A stretch of DNA of 64,000 bases from positions 69,436 through 133,435 of the forward strand of contig PLWV01000008.1 in assembly GCA_003153155.1 (NCBI GenBank), in the 5' to 3' direction. How positions within the stretch are numbered: the stretch's first letter is position 1; each line of letters opens with the position of its first letter. The position numbers were made by a program, and so were the translations under genes. The DNA is from Gallionella sp. (GTDB taxonomy: Bacteria > Pseudomonadota > Gammaproteobacteria > Burkholderiales > Gallionellaceae). Below are positions 26,175-35,339 of this stretch, one piece after another. A model generated the notes under the pieces. That model was not told the origin of the DNA, made no database searches, and saw only the letters and a list, made by a program, of their open reading frames with translations.

Positions 26175-26849
26175 CTATTTATGGCATACCGAACAGTCGT
26201 TCGGGCCTTTAGCTTTAATAATGCCCGACGCATCAACAGGCGGCTTATGCATGCTGTACCAGTACGCTTGATTGCCGATAGGCGTACCGCCCTCATCGGT
26301 GACCGGATGATCCTGCTGATGACAGCTGACGCACCAACCCATAGAGAGTAACTTGCTGCGGCGTGCCACCGTCATTTCTTTGACATTGCCGTGACAATAG
26401 CCGCAAACTTCTTGAACCGGGCGGTTTAACTGAAAGATAAAACGTTTGATATGGCGCTCGTGACTGAAACGCACGTAGTCCGGAAGATCATGCACCTTCT
26501 TCCAGGGAATGGCTTTCTTGGCATCCCAGTATTCGAATAATTTTTTGATGCGCGGAGTTTCGCGTACCGACTCGATGCTTTGATGGCACCCTATGCACTT
26601 TTGAATGGGCGGAATACCCGCTACCAAACTGCGCCGGGCGTAGGTATGACAGTACATGCAGTTGATCTGCATTCCGCCTTTGTCGGCATCGCCGGCATGG
26701 CGAAAGTGGGGGAACTCGATCGGCTGCTCGATAGCCGGGCCTAAGTCATCCTCGGTCGTAAGGGCGGGTGGCGGGGCATCGGCTGCATAACTGCTCGCTG
26801 CAGCAAACAATCCCAGTAGCAAAACAGACAAACGTAAAAAACGTTGCAT
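26175..26849 (-). CDS. actA: Alternative Complex III subunit ActA (pentahaem cytochrome c)
   Basis: A 224-residue exported cytochrome with five haem motifs: CMYCH, CIGCH, CGYCH, CVSCH and CSVCH, the signature count of ActA. The signal peptide covers the first 22 or so residues from the ATG at 26849, which has GGGGAG upstream; 18 further codons in frame are not plausible. ActA passes electrons to or from soluble periplasmic cytochromes. As first gene of the operon, its promoter lies in 26850-27127. Confidence 0.94.
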   Translation of the reverse strand: MQRFLRLSVLLLGLFAAASSYAADAPPPALTTEDDLGPAIEQPIEFPHFRHAGDADKGGMQINCMYCHTYARRSLVAGIPPIQKCIGCHQSIESVRETPRIKKLFEYWDAKKAIPWKKVHDLPDYVRFSHERHIKRFIFQLNRPVQEVCGYCHGNVKEMTVARRSKLLSMGWCVSCHQQDHPVTDEGGTPIGNQAYWYSMHKPPVDASGIIKAKGPNDCSVCHK

Positions 26850-27154
26850 CGTAAGGACTCCCCCAGCAAACAAATGATCCCACACCAAACTTATTGCCGG
26901 CATGATAGAACAGGTAAATCGGATTATTTTTTGATGCGTTGTGTCGCGATAGTAATTATCATCTGCCTTGGTTTTTTTCCGTCTGGATGAGCGCGGCGCG
27001 ACTACACGGACGAATAATGTCTACTCTGAAAAATAAAGTCAACACTGAATATTGCAACTCATCCCCGGCATGACAAAAAAAGTTATATGCCGCACAGAAT
27101 TACAGTAATTGCTTATATACCTTTTCAATGCTGGGCCGCTTAGGATATGACACC
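26850..27154. other. Upstream region of the act operon and of the divergent 27155 gene
   Basis: About 300 bp carrying both promoters. A loose Fur-like stretch (GATAGTAATTATCATC at 26948) was noted but is too degenerate to call. Nothing else recognised. Confidence 0.4.
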
Positions 27155-27799
27155 ATGAATGAAGAACAAGCTGTACTGGATTTTTTTGCCCAAACAGAAA
27201 ATTTGCCATTGGGTCTCTCCGTTGCCGAGCAGATGGATAGGCTTCGCGAGCAAATGAACAATCGCCTTTGGCTGGAATTGCTGCCACGCCTCAATGCCCT
27301 GATCAAAGAACATGAACTGGCATGGCACGTCGAGCCTACCGAAGACAAGAACGCACCGGATAGCATGGTCGGATTACATTGCACCACGCATACGGAACAA
27401 CCGCTTTACCTTCGTCCGATGATGGAGCAGCAATACCTGGGCGGGGAATGGCGTGTTTATTTTGGCTTGATGTGGAGTGCCGCACCCTCGCCTGATCAAC
27501 TCGGATTGCCTGCCGTAATCAGCCTGAAAGAGTCGCTGCAAAACGCCGGTTTCAAGAACAATGAAAGCTTTCTTGCCTGGCAGTGGACAGCGTTTCATCC
27601 GCGCCGCAAAGATTTCCTGCTGCGTTACGCACACCGGCCTGAACAACTATTGGGTGATATGGAAGCTATTCTGAAAACGCTGCTGATAGACTACGGCACC
27701 GCAATCACACAAGCCAATGCCGCACTGCAAAATGCGCCGCGCAGCATGACTGTTTCGCTGAATCAGTTGCGCAGCAAACTGACTAAAGGGAACCTCTAA
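27155..27799 (+). CDS. Hypothetical cytoplasmic protein, 214 residues
   Basis: A soluble protein without signal peptide or membrane segments, rich in Leu/Gln/Glu with Trp-containing motifs (FLAWQWTAFHPRRKDFLLRYA). It starts at ATG 27155 after TAGGATATGACACC; a further start nine codons upstream has no ribosome site. I do not recognise the family. It converges with the Nif3-like gene. Its stop codon lies within GGGAACCTCTAAA, which matches the end of the inverted-repeat elements at 28595 and 47108. Confidence 0.65.
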   Translation: MNEEQAVLDFFAQTENLPLGLSVAEQMDRLREQMNNRLWLELLPRLNALIKEHELAWHVEPTEDKNAPDSMVGLHCTTHTEQPLYLRPMMEQQYLGGEWRVYFGLMWSAAPSPDQLGLPAVISLKESLQNAGFKNNESFLAWQWTAFHPRRKDFLLRYAHRPEQLLGDMEAILKTLLIDYGTAITQANAALQNAPRSMTVSLNQLRSKLTKGNL

Positions 27800-27821
27800 A
27801 GGGGGATTTAAACCGGGGCGA

Positions 27822-28568
27822 TTAAATTGGATTGGCCTGATCGAAAAAGCGATGCTCCAGACCGAATTGTTTTGCCAGATGCTCTCCCAGCGCCTGGATA
27901 CCAAGGCGCTCGGTAGCGTGATGCCCGGCGGCGATGAAGGCCACGCCGGTTTCGTTGGCAAGATGAAAATTCTGTTCGGAAATTTCTCCGGTGATATATG
28001 CATCCACGCCCTGAGCGATGGCGGCTTCAAAGTAGCCTTGTGCGCCGCCGCTGCACCACGCCACTTTGTATATGCTCTTGTTACCATCCCCGATGACTTG
28101 TGGTGAGCGCTGCAAATCATGCCCGACCTGCTGGGTGAATTGTGCCAGCGTCTGAGGCTGCGCTAACGAACCCAAACAGGCGATGTTTTGTTCCCCAAAC
28201 CTGCCCTGCTCTACCAAACCGAGCAACTTGCCGAGTTGTGCGTTGTTGCCCAGTTCGGCATGCGCATCGAGCGGCAGGTGATAGGCCAGCAAACTCACGT
28301 CGTTGCGCAACAGCTGCGCGATGCGTTTTTTCTTGATGCCGACAATAGTGGCCTCTTCGTTGCGCCAGAAATAACCATGATGCACCAAAATCGCATCCGC
28401 ACCCCACGCGATCGCCGCGTCCAGCACCTGCTGCGAAGCCGTCACCCCGGTTGCGATACGCCGCACTTCCACACGACCCTCCACCTGCACACCATTCGGG
28501 CAGTAATCTTTGAACAGATTGGTTTGCAGCAGGCTTGCGTTATAATCGCGCAATTCATTAAGCAACAT
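27822..28568 (-). CDS. Nif3-like dinuclear metal centre protein
   Basis: A 248-residue member of the Nif3/YbgI family (GTP cyclohydrolase I type 2-like fold, toroidal hexamers). Metal-binding motifs ILVHHGYFW (about 63-71), AYHLPLDAH (about 95-103) and the C-terminal FIAAGHHATERLG are present. The biological reaction is unsettled. The ATG at 28568 has AAGGGA upstream; a frame 16 codons longer runs into a repeat. Divergent from the DegS-type protease gene. Confidence 0.88.
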   Translation of the reverse strand: MLLNELRDYNASLLQTNLFKDYCPNGVQVEGRVEVRRIATGVTASQQVLDAAIAWGADAILVHHGYFWRNEEATIVGIKKKRIAQLLRNDVSLLAYHLPLDAHAELGNNAQLGKLLGLVEQGRFGEQNIACLGSLAQPQTLAQFTQQVGHDLQRSPQVIGDGNKSIYKVAWCSGGAQGYFEAAIAQGVDAYITGEISEQNFHLANETGVAFIAAGHHATERLGIQALGEHLAKQFGLEHRFFDQANPI

Positions 28569-28594
28569 AACATTCCCTTCATCAATTGAGACAA

Positions 28595-28738
28595 GGGAGT
28601 CTCTAAAAAAATTCATAGTTCACCCAAATGCAAGGCGCGATAAAAATTTCGCAGTGCCGTATATTGTTTGATATACAAGCAAGAAATTTTTAGCGCAACA
28701 CAGTAGGTGGGATGAAATATGGGTTTTTAGAGGTTCCC
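28595..28738. repeat. Inverted-repeat element between nif3-like and degS-like genes
   Basis: GGGAGTCTCTAAAAA at the left and TTTTTAGAGGTTCCC at the right are inverse of each other with two mismatches. Inside is a second inverted pair (GCGATAAAAATTTCGC near 28637 and GAAATTTTTAGCGC near 28681). About 144 bp, non-coding, with ends like those of the element before hprK. Confidence 0.7.
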
Positions 28739-28758
28739 ACAAGCGAGTTCATCATATC

Positions 28759-29913
28759 ATGCGTAAACATTGGCTTCTATTCACCCAAACCGTCACTATC
28801 GCGCTGGCGCTGCTGTTTATTATTCATACCCTCAAGCCGGAGTTGCTGCCGAACGCGGCACGCAGCGGTGTGGTCACCCTGTATGAAAACACACCACTGG
28901 TCAGCGGCAACAAATCCCCGGCTATGGGCTTGAGTGCCGCCGCACAAAAAGCCATGCCTGCCGTGGTGAACATCTTTACCAGCACCGTCATCAAGACACC
29001 GGTCAATCCTTTCATGGAAGATCCGCGCTTCAAATTTTTCTTCGGCGACCAAGGAGATGACGAGCCGCAAAGCAGCTCCAGCCTCGGCTCCGGCGTGATC
29101 GTCAGTCCGGATGGCTACATCCTTACCAACCAGCATGTGGTGGAAGCCGCCGATCAAATCGAGGTCGCACTGTCCGATAGTCGCAAGGCCAAGGCACACG
29201 TCATCGGCTCCGATCCGGAAACCGATCTGGCGGTGATCAAAATCGAGCTGCCCGGCAACCTTCCCGCCATCACCTTTGGTCATCCGGAACAAGCGCATGT
29301 AGGCGACATGGTGCTCGCCATCGGCAACCCGTTTGGCGTGGGTGAAACGGTCACCATGGGTATCGTCAGCGCGCTCAAGCGCGAACACCTGGGAATCAAC
29401 ACCTTTGAGAACTTCATCCAGACCGATGCCGCAATCAACCCGGGCAATTCCGGCGGTGCCTTGGTAGACGGAAACGGCAATTTGATCGGCATCAACAGCG
29501 CAATCTATTCGCCGAATGGCGGATCGCTCGGCATCGGCTTCGCCATTTCCGCCAGCACTGCGAAAAAGACCATGGAACAAATCATCCTGCACGGTTCCGT
29601 CACGCGCGGCTGGGTCGGCGCAGGGGTGCAGGAACTCACGCCGGAATTGGCCGAGTCATTCAAACTCGGCGACACCAAAGGCGTGTTGATCACCGAAGTG
29701 ATACGCAACAGTCCGGCAGAGCATGCGGGCGTAAAGACTGGAGATATTCTGATTGCGATAGACGACAAAATCATTGATGACTCGAGTGCCATGCTGGATA
29801 CAGTAGCCAACCTGCCACCCGGCAAAGTTGTCCTGATCAAACTGATACGCAACGGGACAACCATAGGTTTACAGGTGAAGATCGGCAAACGTCCGAAGCC
29901 GAGGACGCAGTAA
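28759..29913 (+). CDS. Membrane-anchored HtrA-type serine protease (DegS/AlgW-like)
   Basis: A 384-residue periplasmic protease tethered by one N-terminal helix (about residues 7-24). The catalytic triad is visible: His126 in LTNQHVVEA, Asp156 in DPETDLAVI, Ser231 in NPGNSGGAL. There is only one PDZ domain (about 275-375), the DegS/AlgW layout rather than the two-PDZ DegP. These proteases cut anti-sigma factors in the envelope stress response or remove misfolded proteins. No rseA-like gene is nearby. Confidence 0.92.
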   Translation: MRKHWLLFTQTVTIALALLFIIHTLKPELLPNAARSGVVTLYENTPLVSGNKSPAMGLSAAAQKAMPAVVNIFTSTVIKTPVNPFMEDPRFKFFFGDQGDDEPQSSSSLGSGVIVSPDGYILTNQHVVEAADQIEVALSDSRKAKAHVIGSDPETDLAVIKIELPGNLPAITFGHPEQAHVGDMVLAIGNPFGVGETVTMGIVSALKREHLGINTFENFIQTDAAINPGNSGGALVDGNGNLIGINSAIYSPNGGSLGIGFAISASTAKKTMEQIILHGSVTRGWVGAGVQELTPELAESFKLGDTKGVLITEVIRNSPAEHAGVKTGDILIAIDDKIIDDSSAMLDTVANLPPGKVVLIKLIRNGTTIGLQVKIGKRPKPRTQ

Positions 29914-29932
29914 AACGAAGCAGTGTTGGCTT

Positions 29933-30670
29933 TTATTGCGCCCCAGTTTCTTTCACCTTGCCGCGGCCAACCCACGCGGCGACCACGATTCCAGCCTCAT
30001 AAAGCAGCCATAATGGCATCGCCAGCATGGATTGCGACACCACATCAGGCGGGGTGAATATCGCGCCGATTACGAATGCGCCAACCACCATGTAGGGACG
30101 GATTTCGCGGAGTTTTTCGACGGTGACGAAGCCCATGCGCACCAGCAGCACCACTGCCACCGGCACCTGGAAAGTGATACCGAACGCCATGAACATGGTG
30201 AGCACGAAACTCAGGTATTTGTCGATGTCGGTCATCACTGCCACGCCCTGTGGCGCGCTGGCGGTAATGAAGCCGAACACCACCGGGAATACCACGAAAT
30301 AGGCAAACGCCATGCCACAAAAAAACAATATCGTGCTGGCGATGATCAGCGGCCACACCAGACGTTTTTCGTGTGCGTATAAACCTGGGGCAACGAATCG
30401 CCAGATCTGATAAAGGATGTAAGGCAGCGCAATGAGAAAAGCGGCCATTAATGCCACTTTGAGCGGCACGAAGAATGGCGTGGTGACATCGGTGGCGATC
30501 ATCTGCCCGCCTTTGGGCAGCTTGGTCAACAGCGGTTGCGCCAACAAAGTGTAGAGGTCGGATGCCCATGGAAACAGGCAGATGAACACCAGCAGCACAG
30601 CCACCACGGCATTCAACAGGCGGGCGCGCAATTCCACCAAATGCGCGATGAAACTTTCGCCAGTGTTCAT
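29933..30670 (-). CDS. tatC: Twin-arginine translocase subunit TatC
   Basis: A 245-residue six-helix membrane protein that recognises twin-arginine signals. Family motifs are FIAHLVELRARLL at the start and RFVAPGLYAHEKRLVWP. Its ATG overlaps the end of tatB by 4 nt. ActB1, with its RR motif, is a likely substrate encoded in this window. Confidence 0.96.
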   Translation of the reverse strand: MNTGESFIAHLVELRARLLNAVVAVLLVFICLFPWASDLYTLLAQPLLTKLPKGGQMIATDVTTPFFVPLKVALMAAFLIALPYILYQIWRFVAPGLYAHEKRLVWPLIIASTILFFCGMAFAYFVVFPVVFGFITASAPQGVAVMTDIDKYLSFVLTMFMAFGITFQVPVAVVLLVRMGFVTVEKLREIRPYMVVGAFVIGAIFTPPDVVSQSMLAMPLWLLYEAGIVVAAWVGRGKVKETGAQ

Positions 30671-31041
30671 TGGGATTTATTGGCGGGTAGCGTCGAGGAT
30701 GGGTCGGCGGTGGGCGACGGCAGTTGCGTTGTTTGCCCGGATGATGAAAGCTGTGCAACCGCCGCATTGATTTGTTGCACTTGTTGATCCGCTGTCAGTG
30801 TCACTTGCTTTACCGATTGCTCCAGCGCGCCGGCTTCGGCTTGCACTTTTTGCTGCAACTGGCGGAACTCTTCAACCGCCATGTCGCGCTCGATGTCGGC
30901 TTTCACGCCATTCACATAGCGTTGCGCGCGTCCCCACAGATGCCCCAAGGTGCGCGCCACTTTCGGCAGGCGTTCCGGCCCGATGACGATGAGTGCCACC
31001 ACCATGACCACCATCAATTCTGAAAAGCTGAAGTCGAACAT
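30667..31041 (-). CDS. tatB: Twin-arginine translocase subunit TatB
   Basis: A 124-residue protein with one N-terminal helix (FSFSELMVVMVVALIVIGPERLP in two parts), an amphipathic helix, and a Gln/Ser/Thr-rich tail. The Glu in the helix and GPERLP are typical of TatB. It lies between tatA and tatC. Confidence 0.94.
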   Translation of the reverse strand: MFDFSFSELMVVMVVALIVIGPERLPKVARTLGHLWGRAQRYVNGVKADIERDMAVEEFRQLQQKVQAEAGALEQSVKQVTLTADQQVQQINAAVAQLSSSGQTTQLPSPTADPSSTLPANKSQ

Positions 31042-31064
31042 CTTTGCCAGCCGTAAGGATAGGC

Positions 31065-31283
31065 TTAAATGTTAGTCGTTTTCTTGTCTTTCACTTCACC
31101 TTCGATGGTTTGACCGTCTTCTTTAATCTGTTTGGCGGTTTCATCCTCGGAGCGCATGCCTTCCTTGAAACCCTTTACCGCACCGCCCAGGTCGCTGCCG
31201 ATGTTGCGCAATTTTTTGGTGCCGAAAATCAACACGATCACCAGCAACACTATCAGCCAATGCCAAATACTTAATCCGCCCAT
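31065..31283 (-). CDS. tatA: Twin-arginine translocase subunit TatA
   Basis: A 72-residue pore-forming subunit: one short helix ([17 protein letters not shown]), the [14 protein letters not shown] hinge and amphipathic helix, and a charged tail. First gene of tatABC, 18 nt after hit. Confidence 0.95.
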   Translation of the reverse strand: MGGLSIWHWLIVLLVIVLIFGTKKLRNIGSDLGGAVKGFKEGMRSEDETAKQIKEDGQTIEGEVKDKKTTNI

Positions 31284-31301
31284 CTCGTTCTCCTTGAAAT
31301 A

Positions 31302-31649
31302 TTAATTGCGCCGCACCATGGGCGGGATGTTGCCGCCACCGATGATGTGTATATGAAAATGAAATACTTCCTGCCCGCCGCCCTTGCCGGTGTTGATCAC
31401 AGTACGAAAACCATTGTCCAATCCTTGTTCTTTTGCCAGCTTGGGTGCCAACAACAACATCTTGCCGAGCAAGGCGGCATGGGCATTTTCGGCCTGCATC
31501 AACGAAGCCAGATGAAGCTTGGGGATCAGCATGAAGTGCACCGGCGCGACCGGATGGATGTCATGAAAGGCGAACAACTCATCGTCTTCATACACCTTGC
31601 GACAAGGAATTTCACCGCGTGCGATTTTGCAAAATAAACAGTCACTCAT
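31302..31649 (-). CDS. Histidine triad nucleotide-binding protein (HinT type)
   Basis: A 115-residue HIT protein with CLFCKIARGEIP at the start and the triad H97-F-H99-I-H101 (HFHIHIIGG). These act as purine nucleoside phosphoramidases. The ATG at 31649 is chosen because the family starts there; a longer frame overlaps hisE. Its place between hisE and tatA is a conserved betaproteobacterial order. Confidence 0.93.
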   Translation of the reverse strand: MSDCLFCKIARGEIPCRKVYEDDELFAFHDIHPVAPVHFMLIPKLHLASLMQAENAHAALLGKMLLLAPKLAKEQGLDNGFRTVINTGKGGGQEVFHFHIHIIGGGNIPPMVRRN

Positions 31650-31651
31650 GC

Positions 31652-31975
31652 TCAGTCCTTTTTCCGGCCAACCTTTTCGGCAATGCCCGACAAACCCTCG
31701 CGGCGCGCCAGTTCGTTCAGCACGTCCGCCGCGCTCAAGCCATGCTGCGCTAAAAGCACCATGCAATGAAACCACAGATCGGCAGTTTCATACACCAGAT
31801 GTGTTTTGTCGCCCTCTTTGCTCGCAAGAATAACTTCCGTGGCTTCCTCTCCGACTTTTTTCAGGATGGCATCCTCGCCCATGCTGAATAGCTTGGCGAC
31901 ATAGGAGCTTTCGGGCAATGCTTGCTTGCGCGTCTCCAGCGTTTCGGTCAATCTTTGTAAAATGTCTTGTTTCAT
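31652..31975 (-). CDS. hisE: Phosphoribosyl-ATP pyrophosphohydrolase
   Basis: A 107-residue MazG-like enzyme for the second step of histidine biosynthesis. [15 protein letters not shown] and [13 protein letters not shown] carry the acidic metal-binding residues. It overlaps hisI by 4 nt. Confidence 0.95.
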   Translation of the reverse strand: MKQDILQRLTETLETRKQALPESSYVAKLFSMGEDAILKKVGEEATEVILASKEGDKTHLVYETADLWFHCMVLLAQHGLSAADVLNELARREGLSGIAEKVGRKKD

Positions 31976-32361
31976 TTCTTATATATCTCATCAGGAGATT
32001 TCAGCACCGCATCCACTTCCACCCACTTGCCCTGTTCCAAACGGCTGTAGAAACAGCTCTCGCGTCCGGTATGACAGGCGATGCCGCCTTGTTGTTCAAC
32101 CTGCAATAGGATCACATCACCATCGCAATCGAGACGTATCTCTTTCACCTTCTGGATATGCCCTGATTCTTCGCCCTTGTGCCAAAGTTTCTTGCGCGAA
32201 CGCGACCAATATACCGCTTCGTTGTTTTGCCAAGTCAGTTTCAGGGCATCGCGATCCATCCACGCCACCATCAGCACCCGGCCGGTAGCGGCATCCTGCG
32301 CGATAGCCGGCACCAATCCATCGGCGGACCAGTTCACTTTATTTAACCACGCTTCGCTCAT
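31972..32361 (-). CDS. hisI: Phosphoribosyl-AMP cyclohydrolase
   Basis: A 129-residue zinc enzyme for the third histidine step. The family motifs [33 protein letters not shown] and the metal-binding [16 protein letters not shown] with later [10 protein letters not shown] are present. It overlaps hisF by 4 nt. Confidence 0.96.
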   Translation of the reverse strand: MSEAWLNKVNWSADGLVPAIAQDAATGRVLMVAWMDRDALKLTWQNNEAVYWSRSRKKLWHKGEESGHIQKVKEIRLDCDGDVILLQVEQQGGIACHTGRESCFYSRLEQGKWVEVDAVLKSPDEIYKK

Positions 32362-33116
32362 AAGCGAACCTCAATGCCTTGCTTCGCCATAAACTGCTTG
32401 GCTTGCTGCACGGTATATTTTCCAAAATGGAAAATACTCGCCGCCAATACAGCATCCGCCCCGCCTTTTTTTACCCCATCGACAAGGTGTTGCAGATTAC
32501 CCGCGCCACCGCTGGCGATCACCGGAATCTCCAGCGTGTCGGTAACAGATCGGGTCAACGCCAGATCAAAACCATTTTTTTGCCCATCCCTATCCATGCT
32601 GGTCAGCAGAATTTCACCCGCACCCAAATCCTGCATTTTTTTTGCCCAAGCCACCGCATCCAAACCAGTGGCCTTGCGTCCGCCGTGGGTGAATACTTCC
32701 CAATGTCCCGGCGAAACTTGCTTGGCATCAATCGCCACCACGATGCATTGCGAGCCATAACGTCCGGCAGCATCGGCGACCAATTGCGGATTGAGTACCG
32801 CGGAAGTATTGATGCTGACTTTATCCGCTCCGGCATTCAGCAGATTGCGCACGTCGCCCACTTCACGCACGCCGCCGCCGACGGTCAGCGGGATGAACAC
32901 TTGCGAGGCGACTTGTTCGATGATGCGAAAAATAATTCCTCTATCGTCCGAGCTGGCAGTGATGTCGAGGAAGGTCAGTTCGTCCGCGCCTTGCTCGTCA
33001 TAACGGCGCGCGATCTCCACCGGGTCACCGGCATCGCGCAGTTCGACGAAGCTCACACCTTTAACGACTCTACCCGCCGTCACGTCGAGACAGGGAATGA
33101 TGCGCTTGGCGAGCAT
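32358..33116 (-). CDS. hisF: Imidazole glycerol phosphate synthase cyclase subunit
   Basis: A 252-residue TIM barrel beginning [12 protein letters not shown] with the catalytic Asp in PCLDV and the second in [14 protein letters not shown]. It forms the synthase with HisH, making imidazole glycerol phosphate and AICAR. It follows hisA by 3 nt. Confidence 0.97.
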   Translation of the reverse strand: MLAKRIIPCLDVTAGRVVKGVSFVELRDAGDPVEIARRYDEQGADELTFLDITASSDDRGIIFRIIEQVASQVFIPLTVGGGVREVGDVRNLLNAGADKVSINTSAVLNPQLVADAAGRYGSQCIVVAIDAKQVSPGHWEVFTHGGRKATGLDAVAWAKKMQDLGAGEILLTSMDRDGQKNGFDLALTRSVTDTLEIPVIASGGAGNLQHLVDGVKKGGADAVLAASIFHFGKYTVQQAKQFMAKQGIEVRL

Positions 33117-33119
33117 GGA

Positions 33120-33887
33120 CTAGCGCGCCGCTCCGGTCAGTTCATCGGCACCGATCAATTCATCGGCCAGGGATTGAGCGGCTTTGAAATCCAACGTACC
33201 TTCATAAATCGCACGCCCTGTAATCGCGCCGGTGATGCCTTCAGAGCGCACCGCACACAGCGCGCGCACGTCATCCAGATTGGTGATGCCGCCGCTGGCG
33301 ATCACCGGAACGTGCAGCGGCCTTGCCAGTTCGACTGTGGCAGGAATGTTCACGCCGGACAACATGCCATCGCGCCCGATGTCAGTGTAAATAATCGCTT
33401 CCACGCCATAGCCTTCAAAACGGTGCGCCAAATCCGCCACATCATGTCCGGTGAGTTTAGACCAGCCATCTACCGCCACTTTGCCGCCCTTGGCATCCAA
33501 ACCCACCATGATGTGTCCGGGAAAGGCGTCGCATGCTTCATGCAAGAAACCGGGCAATTTCACTGCGGCGGTACCAATGATGATGTAAGTCACACCGATG
33601 TCGAGATAGCGTTCAATGGTTTCCAGATCACGTATGCCTCCTCCCAGTTGCACCGGCACATCGCTGCCCACCGCTTCAATGATGCTGCGCACGGCGGCTT
33701 CGTTTTTGGGCTTGCCGGCAAATGCGCCATTCAGATCCACCAGATGCAAACGGCGCGCGCCTTGCGCTAACCAGTGTTTTGCCATGGCGGCGGGGTCTTC
33801 TGAAAACACTGTGGCATCTTCCATCACACCTTGTTTGAGGCGCACACAGTGGCCGTCTTTCAAATCTATTGCAGGAATAATCAGCAT
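33120..33887 (-). CDS. hisA: ProFAR isomerase
   Basis: A 255-residue TIM barrel, [15 protein letters not shown] with the catalytic Asp, and [16 protein letters not shown] with the second. It isomerises the aminoaldose to the aminoketose in histidine synthesis. Between hisH and hisF on the same strand. Confidence 0.97.
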   Translation of the reverse strand: MLIIPAIDLKDGHCVRLKQGVMEDATVFSEDPAAMAKHWLAQGARRLHLVDLNGAFAGKPKNEAAVRSIIEAVGSDVPVQLGGGIRDLETIERYLDIGVTYIIIGTAAVKLPGFLHEACDAFPGHIMVGLDAKGGKVAVDGWSKLTGHDVADLAHRFEGYGVEAIIYTDIGRDGMLSGVNIPATVELARPLHVPVIASGGITNLDDVRALCAVRSEGITGAITGRAIYEGTLDFKAAQSLADELIGADELTGAAR

Positions 33888-33904
33888 CGCGGTATGTTAA
33901 AAAT

Positions 33905-34537
33905 TTAAGGATTCCATTGCATAAAGTTTTGCAGCAGTTTAAGCCCGGCCGCTTGGCTTTTTTCAGGATGAAATTGCACCGCAAACAAATTATCTTTCGC
34001 TACCGCGCAGACGAAAGATTGCAAATATTGACTGGTCGCCTGCACCAATGATGCATCTTGCGGCTGCACATAGTAGCTATGCACAAAATAAAAGCGCGCA
34101 TCCTGGTCTATGCCATTCCACAGCGGGTGTTGCACATGATGCACTTGGTTCCAGCCCATGTGCGGCACCTTGAGTTTATTGCCCTGCGCATCGTGCATAT
34201 TGCTGGCAAAGCGCACCACCTTGCCATGCAAAATCCCCAGCCCTGCAACATCGCCTTCAGCACTGTGTTCGAATAACATTTGCAGGCCGATGCAGATACC
34301 GAGAAAGGGTCTGCTGCGTGCGGCTAGCAGCACCGCGTCGCGCAAACCGCGCGCATCCAGTTCGCGCATACAGTCCGGCATCGCGCCTTGTCCGGGGAAC
34401 ACCACACGCTTGGCATTTACAATCGTGTCAGCGTCATCTGTGACGACAATTTCTGCCGTGGGAGCCACCTTGCGCAAGGCCTGTTCGACCGAGCGCAAGT
34501 TGCCCATACCGTAATCGACTATAGCGACATCTACCAT
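33905..34537 (-). CDS. hisH: Imidazole glycerol phosphate synthase glutaminase subunit
   Basis: A 210-residue class I glutamine amidotransferase: VDYGMGNLRSV start, nucleophile Cys in FLGICIGLQMLF and the His/Glu pair in FAVQFHPEKSQ. It provides ammonia to HisF. Confidence 0.97.
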   Translation of the reverse strand: MVDVAIVDYGMGNLRSVEQALRKVAPTAEIVVTDDADTIVNAKRVVFPGQGAMPDCMRELDARGLRDAVLLAARSRPFLGICIGLQMLFEHSAEGDVAGLGILHGKVVRFASNMHDAQGNKLKVPHMGWNQVHHVQHPLWNGIDQDARFYFVHSYYVQPQDASLVQATSQYLQSFVCAVAKDNLFAVQFHPEKSQAAGLKLLQNFMQWNP

Positions 34538-34543
34538 TTGAAT

Positions 34544-35131
34544 TTACAGTGTGCCCTTGGTGGAAGGCATCACGCCGACCATACGCGGATCCAGCTCCAA
34601 CGCCATGCGCAGCGCGCGGCCAAATGCCTTGAAAATGGTCTCGGCCTGATGGTGGGCATTGTTGCCCGCCAGATTGTCGATGTGCAATGTCACCAAGGCG
34701 TGATTGACGAAGCCTTGAAAGAATTCCTTGATCAGATCCACATCAAAATCACCGACGCTGTCGCGCACGAATTCGCAATTGAACACCAAACCGGGGCGGC
34801 CGGAAATGTCCAGCACCACGCGAGTCAAGGCCTCATCCAAGGGTATGTAAGCGTGACCGTAGCGGCGCAATCCTTTCTTGTCGCCCACTGCCTGATTAAA
34901 CGCCTGACCCAGCGTGATGCCGATGTCTTCCACGGTGTGATGCGCATCGATGTGCAGATCGCCCTTGGCCAGAATATTCAAATCCAGCAAACCATGCCGG
35001 GCAATCTGGTCGAGCATGTGATCGAGAAACGGCAGTCCGGTATCAAACTTGGCCTTGCCGCTGCCGTCAAGCGCCAGTTCAACTGTGATCTGAGTTTCCA
35101 TGGTGTTGCGTGAAACTTTCGCGCTACGCAT
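34544..35131 (-). CDS. hisB: Imidazoleglycerol-phosphate dehydratase
   Basis: A 195-residue monofunctional dehydratase (no fused phosphatase). The Mn-binding repeats [15 protein letters not shown] with [11 protein letters not shown] and [20 protein letters not shown] are seen. AGGGC precedes the ATG at 35131. A 208-bp gap separates it from hisC. Confidence 0.96.
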   Translation of the reverse strand: MRSAKVSRNTMETQITVELALDGSGKAKFDTGLPFLDHMLDQIARHGLLDLNILAKGDLHIDAHHTVEDIGITLGQAFNQAVGDKKGLRRYGHAYIPLDEALTRVVLDISGRPGLVFNCEFVRDSVGDFDVDLIKEFFQGFVNHALVTLHIDNLAGNNAHHQAETIFKAFGRALRMALELDPRMVGVMPSTKGTL

Positions 35132-35339
35132 GATTTAGCCCTATGCGGATTGAATAATGGTTTCTTGTAATGTAGCAATAAATCTCGCGTTTTGGTTCCG
35201 ACATAACCTGTGCGTGGTTGTTGCCACTGTGTCAATTCCGTCCAGCCTTTGGCTGGTTACGGATTGCCTGACTTTGTTATTAGTGGCTTTACAACCACGG
35301 CCTCCTCCTTGCGGGGGAAAGGTAAGCCTGCACTGAAAC
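35132..35339. other. hisC-hisB spacer
   Basis: An unusually long gap for this operon. It contains CCAGCCTTTGGCTGG, a small perfect hairpin at about 35252, but no leader peptide with His codons or a convincing promoter was found. Confidence 0.4.

Noticed and set aside
26948-26966. Fur-like sequence GATAGTAATTATCATC before the act operon
   Set aside because: Only the first hexamer fits the Fur consensus well; the rest matches poorly, so it is within chance for an AT-rich spacer.
28621-28740. CRISPR-like array in the repeat-rich spacer
   Set aside because: The repeats are inverted, not regularly spaced direct repeats, and no cas genes are present.
32379-33770. 463-codon plus-strand frame opposite hisF and hisA
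   Set aside because: It lies wholly antisense to two strongly conserved genes, with Arg/His-rich unstructured sequence; a by-product of GC-biased codons.
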